A stretch of DNA of 64,000 bases, taken from positions 5,567,501-5,631,500 of the forward strand of contig NC_061781.1 of NCBI RefSeq assembly GCF_022458985.1. The letters run 5' to 3'. A model generated the notes under the pieces. The model saw only the letters and a program-made list of their open reading frames with translations. It was not told the origin of the DNA and did not search any database. Position 1 is the first letter of the stretch; each line of letters opens with the position of its first letter. The translations under genes and the position numbers were made by a program. Below are positions 27,443 to 37,638 of the stretch, piece by piece. The stretch comes from Mugil cephalus (Eukaryota > Chordata > Actinopteri > Mugiliformes > Mugilidae).

Positions 27443-28206
27443 GTACTTGTTTGTCGATTGGGAGTGTGTATGTTTTGATGTGTACCACACCATCAATTTT
27501 CCAACCAAAGGGCCATTTCTTCCCTGCGAAAAGAGTGGAGGTGCAGTTTGCTGATTGTAAAATCAATGCCGGGGCTCTCCTGGCCAGTCATTCAGCTTGA
27601 TGGTTCCCAAAGTGAAGATTCCTGAAAGACAGCCACGTGCCTCCCAGCAAAATCGTTTCATTTTTTGCCACTATCCATCCCTTTTGCTGTTCTGCACGCC
27701 ATCAGTAGTTTCCACAGGTGACTGATTAAGCGCTGGAAGTTTTTATTATGCGATGGAATGTACCTTAATTACACCTGAATGCCTTGGAAAACAAGGCCGC
27801 ACATTCAAACATCGCCGGTGGAAAACAGCAAGGAGTTACATAATGTGACCTACCCACTTCTGAGATGTCAGATTCAGCTCAGAACCGATCAGCATAGTGG
27901 GACAGCTAACGGCCCATTGTCTAGTTGGCCAGACTCTCTCTAATATACGGCTCTGAGTTCAGTCCTCTTAGTCTTCAATGTGAAAATGAACGTTAATAAG
28001 GTTATTACCCATTCAAGACAACTGTAAGAGGGGTTCATTTTAATTTAAAGTATAGTTTTATAGTGGGGCGTGGCATCTGCATAGGGTATGATAGGTATAG
28101 ATAGAGAACCTTTCATTTTTGCTGAACAAAGCCACAAGTGTAATATTTCTGTTTTATTTGTTTTGCTTTGTCTACTTTTAGGATGGAAGTTTGGATAAAT
28201 AGGGCT

Positions 28207-28239
28207 GGGGTTAGGTTTAGGGTTAGGGTTAGGATTAGG
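28207..28239 (+). repeat. Short telomere-like GGTTAG stretch
   Basis: Five imperfect TTAGGG-type units. A shorter version lies at 51226-51236. Confidence 0.7.
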
Positions 28240-28862
28240 TGAACTTTATAAGCGGCACTGTACTGTTTTGCCTTAGGCCTACAGAAACCAGGATCGCTAG
28301 CTGTCTACCAAGGTACCACGCCTCAGCTCCACTCACGTTCCACTTCTTGGCAAATGTTTGGAGTTAAGCAGTCAGGTTTGGCAAAGATGGCTACAGCCCC
28401 GCTGAGCTTTAAACCACTCTCCACGAATCCTGTGTGTGACGTCACAGAGGGTTTGTCTGCCTTCATAAACAGCTCAAGCTTGTTAATAGGTACTTTGATC
28501 TTAGGGATGCAGCAGAGCTATTCTTCTGTTACTGAATGTTTGTGACTTGGATCCAGCACCAGGTTCGTTACATAATCTCAGAGGTTTGCTGACAGTCAAA
28601 GGGGATGTGTGGGGACTGCTCAGCTAGCAAAATTTATACAGGTAGCCTGCCAAAAGGAATCGTTTCAAGTCACGCTTGGTTGACGGTGCAGTAAGATTCA
28701 GGACAGTGCTCACTCAAGCTTTGCCTGACTCTGTTTAAACATGATCCTCCCAGTAAATGTTACAGCCACCTATGGCAGACATAAGAACACCACACGCTTA
28801 CTGAAATCTTTCATTTCTGCAAAAGAAGGCAGCACTTCCCGTTTTGTCAGCCTCATTGACAA

Positions 28863-28921
28863 TACGTGGCATGTCTCACATACGTGGCATGTCTCAGCTT
28901 TACGTGACGTATCTGTACGTG
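28863..28921 (+). promoter_or_regulatory. Cluster of four TACGTG motifs (HIF or bHLH-like)
   Basis: TACGTG occurs at 28863, 28881, 28901 and 28916. The first two sit inside a near-perfect direct repeat of TACGTGGCATGTCTCA; the third overlaps a CRE-like TGACGTA. TACGTG is a known hypoxia-response core. The cluster is about 9.4 kb upstream of the cavin2 ATG. Function is inferred only. Confidence 0.35.
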
Positions 28922-30221
28922 ACTGAACATAAAACACACAGTAAAAGTGTGAACTTGTCTTGGAACAAGTAAGAGCAAAACAAAGTTTAATCATTGGGAG
29001 GTGACCTTGTTGTTATCAGTGATTGGATTCACAGCATTCCGAGGTCTCGGATGGGAGCAGATACTCAGACATTCAGAGAAATTTCCTTCCTGCTCCTCCC
29101 TGGCCTTGAGCTCGCTGGATTTGAACTGAAACCAGCAGGAGAAGACAGGAAACTGATAGGATTACCCTGAGTGGGTCGGCTGGGTGCTGTGCAGACACAC
29201 AAATACGTATACAAATATGGGTGTGCCCAGTGGTTAAGCTGCAGGGGGCTGGGGAACCTTCATATTTTTAATTTTGGGGGAGGAATGAAGGTTAAAGTAT
29301 GCACCGCTGGACTAGACATTCTCCAGGGGAGATGTCAGTTCAAACAACCTCACAAGCTCTTCCTTGCTGGTGTAAGGAGGGCAGGTACAAGGCTGCTGTG
29401 TCAAGTGAGAATATGAAGGAAAAGAAAAATGTGTTGTGCATTTCTGATTCAGCATGCACTGAGTTGACTTACATCGCCATTTACATTTCATGTTTACATC
29501 CTCCACAGAAAGTTTTGAATTACGATTAATATGTCTATGGCATAGCTTTTTCTTTTTGTATTGTTCTATTTTTGTAGTTCTTGTACTTGCACATCATGCT
29601 GCTCACTTAATTTGCCCAAGTCACCAGCTGCCCACCAGGGCCAAACAAAGCTTTCTGAATCTGAATTAATATGAATGAACACTTTATATTCATTTTCCTC
29701 AAGGGAAATGAGGTACAGTAGTTACTGAATGTCCACTGTTTCCTAAAGTTTCTTAGTTCACCATTGTAAAGTCTCATTAGAGCGAATAAACATCGTGCCC
29801 TTCAGACACATACCTGTGCATTATACGTCGGTCCTTTAAAGAGGCTGGGAACATTTTTAAGTCTGCCAGATTGACCCATGCATGAACCTGAGCACAATTC
29901 CAGGAACATGAACTTTTCCTTTACTATGCAAGTCTTGTGTTATTTCCCATAGTAATGAATCTTTGACGTTGTGGCAGTGGGTGGCTGGGACCCACAAGGA
30001 CCTCTTTTACATTTTTATGTAAATGTATTCTTATTTTACTACTGACAAATGCATCTGTAGTCAGTTGAACCTACAAGTACAACCAGCTACTATCCACCCA
30101 TCTATTATCTAAAACCACTTATCCTGAGTGGGTCGTGGATACACTCTGGTCAGGTGTTTCACAGAGATAACACCCCTTTTAAAAATATCAGCATTGCAGT
30201 AATTGAAAGTAACAGTAATTT

Positions 30222-30247
30222 AATATATATATATATATATATATATT
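30222..30247. repeat. AT microsatellite
   Basis: About 12 AT units. Confidence 0.9.
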
Positions 30248-30593
30248 ATCATATTAAAAATACTTTAAAGTGCCTTCAAATTATTCTCATACATTAGAAT
30301 ATTACTGGATTACTGGTGGTTGCATCCAGTACTTCTGTGGGGTGGAGGAGAGCGGCTTGTTATCCACTGGATAAATTGATCACACTGTCTGAAATCTTTA
30401 AAATATGTAGTATAGTAAAAATTATAATGTGAATATTTCTCAAATTGCACTAACTCACTCTATGTAGTGACTACCAAATAAACACTGATTCTAAAATGTA
30501 TACTCTTCTTAGCTTACAATATTTATAAGAGAAAAAATGAGTTTAATCTCTTAAAGTGTCCACGAGTTACCTTCGTTTGTAGATCAGTGTGTG

Positions 30594-30598
30594 AAAAA
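30594..30598 (-). terminator. RNA polymerase III T5 terminator of the tRNA gene
   Basis: Five T residues on the minus strand, starting 3 nt past the mature tRNA 3' end. Confidence 0.8.
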
Positions 30599-30600
30599 GA

Positions 30601-30682
30601 CGTTGTCGGCAGGATTCGAACCTGCGCGGGGAGACCCCAATGGATTTCTAGTCCATCGCCTTAACCACTCGGCCACGACAAC
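30601..30682 (-). tRNA. tRNA-Ser(AGA)
   Basis: The 82-nt minus-strand gene folds as a class II tRNA. Acceptor stem GTTGTCG (30676-30682) pairs with CGACAAC (30602-30608), with discriminator G at 30601. The A box TGGCCGAGTGG is at 30665-30675 and the B box GGTTCGAATCC at 30612-30622. Anticodon AGA is at 30647-30649, tRNA position 34, reading UCU serine codons as ICU. The long variable arm and size are typical of vertebrate tRNA-Ser. There is no intron. A T5 run for polymerase III termination lies at 30594-30598. Both box elements and all stems look intact, so it is probably functional. Confidence 0.96.
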
Positions 30683-30690
30683 TGAAAACC

Positions 30691-30712
30691 CATACCGGAA
30701 ACATACCGGAAA
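30691..30712. repeat. Perfect tandem 11-mer CATACCGGAAA x2 upstream of the tRNA
   Basis: Two abutting identical copies, 9 bp upstream of the tRNA 5' end. Each holds CCGGAA, the ETS-family core. It may be an upstream element for the tRNA or simply a short tandem duplication. Confidence 0.6.
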
Positions 30713-30741
30713 TACGTGTGTACAATACCTTAAAGCGAACA

Positions 30742-30757
30742 CAGCACCCCCTCGTGG
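30742..30757 (-). promoter_or_regulatory. CTCF-like motif beside the tRNA gene
   Basis: Minus-strand CCACGAGGGGGTGCTG closely fits the CTCF core, 60 bp upstream of the tRNA. Motif match only. Confidence 0.5.
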
Positions 30758-31420
30758 TGATCGACACCTGTTGCTGTGATCGACATATTGTAGCTCTGTG
30801 CTTGAACTTGAACTAGTGTGCTGCATACCTTTATCTGCAGAGTGTAAATCTAGTAAAAACCACGGTTGCATCAGGACAAAACAGAGTATCAAAACACCCC
30901 CTAGATTTGATTTTTATTTGACTGTAGTTTTGAGACACGATGAGTCATTTCATTCCACACAGACAATTCAGTCACTGGCCTGAATCTTGGATTAATCAGT
31001 AGCTCTAAACATGATTCTTTTCCATCATTCACTGTCACTCGTGTATGACTTTGCTCACGTCAAGCGTTTGGCCTTGTTTCACCTCCCAACTAAAGAGACA
31101 TTTCTCAGAGACACTGCTGGACAGTCTCTTTGAATCTTTTTATTATTATTTTTAAATCCTAGTCTGTATGAGCGATGCACGTTGTGTCAGTCAGTGAACA
31201 GAATTTGATGTACTGATCCCTTGACAGCGCGGCCGCTCCAGCTTGGCATACAACTGATGCCGTGCCCTGCTCCCCTAGGGTACGGTGGAAGGAAACCTGA
31301 CCTTTCATACGTGGCCAGTGACTCATATTTTCATGAGTTTGATGGCAACATCTCAAATACTTCCTCGCTCTGCACGTCAGACACGCTTGCGTTGTCTTTC
31401 TAAATTAATTATAAGGTATG

Positions 31421-31480
31421 AACTAAGATAAGAGAATCACTTCATTTATCCCACAGTGGGGAAGATGTGAAAAAGGGAAC
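31421..31480 (+). repeat. Fragment of the AAGATAAGA / CCCACAGTGGGG dispersed repeat
   Basis: Shares the core with the copies at 19871-20061 and 60952-61030; truncated. Confidence 0.5.
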
Positions 31481-32312
31481 ACTAATAAAAAATAGCTTGG
31501 ACGCTGGGCGAACTCATCTGCCCACGACTTTTTCTTTGGCAGAAACTGGGGGACTGATTATGGTCCAGCAGAGATCTGCCAGGCTAGTCAAGTCATGTGG
31601 GCACCCTTAATGCAGTGACCTTTTCACAAGCACACTTTGTCCTCAAGGAAAAATCACTACTAATGGCCAGAAAACACACCACAAGTGTTGCCATTAGTAG
31701 GGAGAACCTTTTAAGTTATTTTGTCCTTATACCCATTATCTAACTTAACTAATAAATAGAGCAGAAGGCCAGGAAGTTTGCTAACAAAGATGCACAAATA
31801 AAGGCACTTCGTCCTCAGTTAAAAACGTATAAAGCACACACCTAAACATCACAGCTTTCCTCGAGGATGCAGACTGCGTCCTGCGTGCCGGCAGCTTCCA
31901 CCCTCCTCACCTTATTAAAAACATCCTGTTTGGACAATTCCAACGTCTCCGACCAGGAGGAAGACTCAGTAAGGGGTGGTGACAGACTGAAGAAACACCT
32001 TCACAGAGAAACATTCTGGATCATCAGCCCTGGTCTGAACGATGAGGTTGACTTTTTGCCGTTTCTCTGATTCTTTGGTAGATATCAAAACATACTGTAA
32101 CCTGTGTAATGAAAATCCTTGTGTTTTGTACAGCAGTCTACATTTACGTATATTAGGTTTAATAAAAAACATACATTTTTTCCTTTGTACAATCGCATTT
32201 GGCAAAACATTATCTATCTAAAATATATGACAGTCTATACATTATCATCAATATAACTAGACATGATCCATCGACGCGGGGGAACTTTAAAGCATCCACA
32301 TTTAGTCCACTT

Positions 32313-32328
32313 TAGCGCCCTCTGTTGT
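32313..32328 (-). promoter_or_regulatory. CTCF-like motif downstream of tmeff2
   Basis: Minus-strand ACAACAGAGGGCGCTA matches the right half of the CTCF consensus well and the left half partly. Confidence 0.35.
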
Positions 32329-32659
32329 TTAGATATTTGTGGTGGACCCACTGATTCATTTCCATATTTCCTGTGGCACAGTTGGTCTGGAACCACTCTG
32401 TTGGGAACCGACTACGCTCCGTCAAAGATGTGTTGGACCAATCGGATCGTCAAGGCGGCAGAAGCATGACAGTGATGCACCAGGTTTTTTTTCTTTGTTT
32501 TAGCTGAAACTCAACCCCTAACGAAATCCAAATACACTATAAAAAAAAACAACAACAACAAACATTTAAGTTGTGTGACACAGAACAATGTGACTGCGAC
32601 ATTACTGAGCGTTACCCGTCGTCGTGGCAGCACGATTAAAAGTCAGACGCAGCATGTTA

Positions 32660-33449
32660 CACTTGGTGATATAAATTATTTATTTACATTTACAGAAAAA
32701 TGACCCCATCAAGACAACGTAGTAATAACTATTGGAAATAGAACCCAAGATACAGTAGCTGACGTTATCGTCGTAACCGAACAGAGAGCTCTATAGTAAC
32801 ATTGTGCCCTCTGTCAAAAGGTCTCCTATAACACAAGGTGCAAGGCATCACGTGTAGCCCCAAAACCCCGCCCCACCCCCCTCCCAGACTGAACACACAC
32901 CTCATTTAAAGCCCGTTACCCTGCTTTGCACTACCCCGATTTCGTACCCCTCATCTACAAACGACAGACACCGGCTAGCCCGCCTCTACCATGTAAGCGC
33001 ACACATCTAATACACATTCACGCACGCACACATTCAGTGTCCTCAACGTCTCTCCCCCCCATCACCCCCCCTCCCCCCCTCCTCCCAAGACCTCATGGTT
33101 CAGTTTGTCAGAAAAAGGTGCGAGGAGACACGTCGGCAGCTGGAAGTCGTGTGGGGGGGGGGGCTGGTGGCTGTGGTGACCGACGACGACGACGTTACCC
33201 CGAGTCCCGCCACTGACTGGCGCGCCGGCTCTCGCCTCTGCCGTGCCACCGTCCTCCGCGGGCTTTCTTCAAGTTCGTACTGGGAGAGAGGGCGAGGAGT
33301 GAGGGGAAGCAGATGCTATTTTCTCAGGGTTGGCCTACTAAGGGGGAGGAGAACATCTAACGCCACAGCGCTCCGTAACGAGGACGAGGACGACGGGGAA
33401 GGGGACGGGGGGGGGGGGGGGGAGGGGGCTCCGTCCAGTGTGTCTGGGC
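32660..33449 (-). other. tmeff2: tmeff2 3'UTR (inferred extent)
   Basis: Runs from the TGA stop to about 15-20 nt past the AATAAA at 32679-32684. On the mRNA it holds a C16 run (33407-33422), a C11 run (33153-33163) and a purine tract with four G-runs of 3, 7, 7 and 7 (33054-33086). The exact cleavage site is unknown. Confidence 0.6.
32679..32684 (-). promoter_or_regulatory. tmeff2: Poly(A) signal AATAAA for tmeff2
   Basis: Canonical hexamer on the minus strand, about 765 nt past the stop, with GU/U-rich sequence downstream. Confidence 0.55.
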
Positions 33450-33546
33450 TCAGATAAGTCGAGTGGAGGCGCGCATCGTGTTTTCCGTACTGAAGTGGAC
33501 ATTGTTCTGCTTCTGCCGGTTGATCCTGTTGGTCCGCGGGCACTTC
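33450..33546 (-). CDS. tmeff2: tmeff2 last coding exon: cytoplasmic tail
   Basis: Acceptor GTGTGCAG at 33547-33548; the exon begins with the third base of an Arg codon, then KCPRTNRINRQKQ and on to MRASTRLI and TGA (33450-33452). The basic juxtamembrane KCPRTNR piece and the STRLI end are the conserved tail features. It encodes 31 complete codons plus the stop. Confidence 0.95.
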
Positions 33547-36520
33547 CTGCACACGGAGACAAAGATGAGGGAGAGACACAAGGAGTCACTTGATGGTCTC
33601 GCTCACGTAATAACAGAGACCTTCAGATCCTTCAGATGTTTCTCCTGATTCCATGAAACGACCAAAGCAAACGAGGATATGATCACTCACAGTAAAAATG
33701 GCCGCTGGGTTGACACCAATCAGGCATAACATTGTGACCACCTCCCTAATGTTGCGTAAGGTCTCCTTTGTGCCTCTGAAACAGTCCATCAGAGAATGGA
33801 CATGGGACTTCTGAGTGGTGGGAACAGTTTGAGATACTCGTGCTCGACTCGAGTATTCCCATTTATATTTTATACCCCATTTCAGAGGGAAATATCACAC
33901 TCTCTGCTCCACTATATTTATCTGACAGCTTTGGTTAGTTTTAAGCTGGAGATTGCAACCGATGAATAATAAAACAAGCTTTGAAAATACACGTTGTTAA
34001 AGTTTAAACTAACGGTTTCTGGGTTTCTGGCAGTGATTTTTTTTTTTTTTTTCTTTTTTACCCCTTCTAAAATTTTCACATGGTTTCATTTCAGCTGAAG
34101 TTCAAATGACCCCGTATCTCTGCAAAAAGGAAAAAAAATATCAAAGATTAGAGTAAAAGTCGCAAAACTGAAAGCAGATTTCTTCTTTCTGCTCTCATTA
34201 ATCATCTCGCAACGCGTCCGATTTATCTGCTGTCCCCGTGTATAAAGCGATGTTCAGTAGCTTAGATTTTCTCCCCTTGCAGCAGGCAAACCAGTAACAT
34301 GCTGCGTGTACACTGACTCCTCAGCATTAATGATCTAAAGATGCCATATATCAGTATAAATCAGTCAGACGGAGCAAACCAGAACTTTACTTTCATACTT
34401 CAGTTCCATTTTAACTGCTGATGCTTATTTACTTATACTTAAGTGAGATTTTTCCTTATAATTAAGTATTTGTACATTGCTGTTTGCTTTCACTTAAGTA
34501 CAAGACCTAAATACTTCTTCCACTGTTGTATGTTAGTCTAATTTGTGATCTTAAACCAATCACAATGTGAAAAGATGTTTTCATAACTTGTATTTTAATA
34601 CAACGTCTCTTGTAGGAACCAGTGGGTTTGGATTAATACAGAGTATGTTTTCAGATACAAGACGTGCAGATCGATACCGAAACATCGATACTTCTGATAC
34701 CACGTCTTTATGGTCAAAAATCGATACTTGAATTCAATACTTTCAGTACTTCGGTCATAACACAGTGGAAAGTAACCAAATTAACACAACAAACCTTGTA
34801 AAACACCTCAGGTTAAACCACAACACAAAGCACGAGACATTTATGATGAGGTGGATTTTCACATATTTTGTTTGACTGTGTCCTCTGTTTGTGTTAGCAC
34901 AGCTGTATAGCAAATAACGTAATAATTGTATTCTTTATGAAGCTATGATTTGAAATACACTACTTTCTTTAGGTTTACCACACACATTAGTGTGTATTAA
35001 CACAAAGTATCAGTATCGGATCGGTATCGCCGATACCAGCCTGAATTTTACTCAGTATCGGATCAGGAAACAAATCTGTGGTATCGAACAGTTTGTTCGA
35101 CTCCTTGTAAACCGAATATTTTGTTAACGACGTACTACGACACAGGCCAGACATGTCAAATGGTCCGTTTCTTAGATGTGACAGGACGACACAGACTCAA
35201 AGCGTAATATAAGCACAAATCTCCAGCTGCCATTAGAAGATGTGTTACATCAGCATCAGTGTTCAATGGAGATCTGTGCACAAAGATGAGTCACTCACTC
35301 GTAGTTGAAACGATGCGTGTGTAGATTTATTCTAATGCAAGCGTCTTCAAATACAAGATCAGGGACGGGGACAACACAAAGCATCAAGGACATCAAAAAC
35401 ATCTCCACACTAAAGGAAGGGGGTTGTAGGTGGTGTTTATAAGTGAATGCCGAGTCTGAAAGAAAGCTTACAAAAGAGTGAGACGGAGACTGAAAAAATA
35501 AAAACAGGAATGTTTATTTTGCGATGTTAATGCTCATAATACTAATCAGGTAAACCTGCGTAATACGAAAGCAGTTAGTGAGATAATTTGGTGTAATATT
35601 ACGGCGACGCAGCCCAACTTCACGTGTCCACAGGGAGTCTGGAACAGCTCTGTTGGGAACTGATTATGCTCTGGCAAATATCTCTCGGGTCACTCACCAT
35701 GCAGACATATATATATATATTTTTTTCTTTGTTACCAGGCTCGTATTCTGATAAGAACTAGGTCAGGCTAAGAATGACAGCCCTTGTTAAAATAATAATA
35801 CCAGCAGGTCATAATGGCGTATGTGGTGTGTGACTGCACGAACACTCATTCAACACACCTCTGAGCTGAGCCCCATGTCTTGTGCAACCAACATCTACAA
35901 AGTCGTGTAGACGTTGACCCCACCCCCCACCCCCCACCCCGTATTTTCAGTGTTAAATGGATATCGCTGAGCTGCAGGATACATTAGTGCTACTGTGGCT
36001 GTTATAAATTCACCATGCTTCTTTATCTTCTCTCCTTACCCTCTCACTCTGCCCCTTTATAACCGCTCGCTCTCTCATTTCGTCCCTCCTCCTCCTCCCC
36101 CTCCTCCCGTCCTTTGCTCCGAGGAGCAGTTTTGTCTCGGCCAAAACTCTTTTAAAATCTTTTATTAAATGTCATAAATTGCTTAGGTCAGCCAGAGGCA
36201 GACAAGCTGCAGGCTAGATATGTCTGTGTGTGTGTGTGTTCTGGGGTTTGTGTGTGGGTGGCGTTTTACCGTGAATGCGAAATGCCTGTTAAAACACAAG
36301 AGTGTTCGCTTGCCTACACAGATATCTCTGTCTATCTGCGCTCGTGCTGGCGAGCCGCGTGTTTCCAGACGCGCGTGTGCGTGCCCTCTGGGAAAGTGAC
36401 AGCGCTTTCTCTCCGTGGTGGAAAGCTCGGTGACCTTTCAGCTGTTTCCTCAGGGCTCAGGAGACTGTGACTCCCAGATACACGCAACATGGAAAATACA
36501 GCCCCGGGATCATTAGTAGG

Positions 36521-36568
<48 letters not shown>

Positions 36569-37602
36569 TAGGGCATGACTCACCGCGTAATGCAGAGCAC
36601 CACCACACAGATGATGACCACCTGGAGTGCTCCAATGATAGAGGCGATGAGGACATAGTGCAGTTTGCCAGAGCCAGGCACCACGTAGAGCACGTTGTAC
36701 TCTTTGATGTCACACTGGGGACCCCTAAAACCCGAGTGACAACTGAGATCACACACACACAGAGGAGAAAGAGAGAGGGGGAGAGAGAGAGAGAGAGAGA
36801 GAGAAGGCGAGTCATTTCTTCGCACTGAGCGACAGGTTCATTAATTCTCGCGTTTCTAATTCAAACATCGGTACCTGTTTCATAAAGACATAGCGGCGGA
36901 GCGCTGCGTTCGCGTGACAGTGTGGTGACACCGCTTTCTCTTTGCTGTGACTGTTCGGATGAACGTGACCGATAGGGCTCGCGGCGGGAAAAGAGACGGA
37001 GGGAGAGCGCGTTTGCCCGAAGTGGTTAGAAACGCGCGGTTTTCCCTCCGTTCTGGGCCTCCGGCCACGCTAACGCTGCAATTATAGATGAGTGTTAAGT
37101 CTCTACAGTGGACCTGTGTGTGTGTGTTGCCGCCACGAACACACTGCAGGCCACCACTGTGATTGTTCCGCTTGACCCGCAAGGAAACAGGAGACAGTTA
37201 ACAGTGATGGGGATAAGGAAATAAAGGCATGTAATGAGAGTTACTGAGGGGCCTATAATTAGAGCGCAGTGCAATCTTATCATGCATGATGCATCCATCT
37301 TGTGTTGCAGCGGTGCTATCAAAGGCTGAAATCCTACACCCAACTATAAATCAAACCGTATTGGCAGGGGGAGCTGGAGCTGTCCCATCATCAGTATGAA
37401 TCCAGTATTTTTGGCGTCCAAACCCAGAGCTCTGGGATCAGTCAGAAATGTATTTAGAAGTAGCCTGTTAATGATGCATTCAGCTCTTTCGTGATATCCT
37501 CCTCTACCAAACATGGTATTAAATGAGCCGTTTCCAATATTAAGTATTTGTATCCGGCGTGTTCATATTTGGCCGGCTTAGAGCGGATGTACTCGGAGTA
37601 GG

Positions 37603-37638
<36 letters not shown>

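Larger units (their letters stand above)
20062..30600. other. Intergenic region between cavin2 and the tRNA gene
   Basis: No protein gene recognised. Holds two CTCF-like motifs, MITE-like repeats at 25799-26010 and 26317-26608, a GT repeat 27416-27442, a short telomere-like stretch 28207-28239, a TACGTG cluster 28863-28921 and an AT repeat 30222-30247. Open frames are short and look like chance. Confidence 0.7.
30760..32640. other. Intergenic stretch between tRNA gene and tmeff2 3' end
   Basis: No gene seen. It contains a fragment of the repeat with the CCCACAGTGGGG core (31421-31480) and a CTCF-like motif at 32313-32327. Confidence 0.6.
33547..36583 (-). other. tmeff2: tmeff2 intron between tail and transmembrane exons
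   Basis: GT-AG intron of 3.0 kb. Holds a Tc1-like end (33713-33830) and a hAT-like repeat rich in GTATCGG motifs (34655-35095). AT and C-rich simple sequence occurs at 35708-35724 and 35918-35940. The last part before the donor is a GT repeat. Confidence 0.8.

Noticed and set aside
28207..28239. Chromosome end or fusion point marked by telomeric repeat
   Set aside because: Only about five imperfect units; such short stretches are common in interstitial DNA.
29236..29252. Possible seventh CTCF-like motif (GCTGCAGGGGGCTGG)
   Set aside because: Lacks the leading CCA and diverges on the right side; too weak to list.
30584..30892. 102-codon frame containing WLRRWTRNPLGSP
   Set aside because: It is the translation of the tRNA-Ser gene, a well-known false protein.
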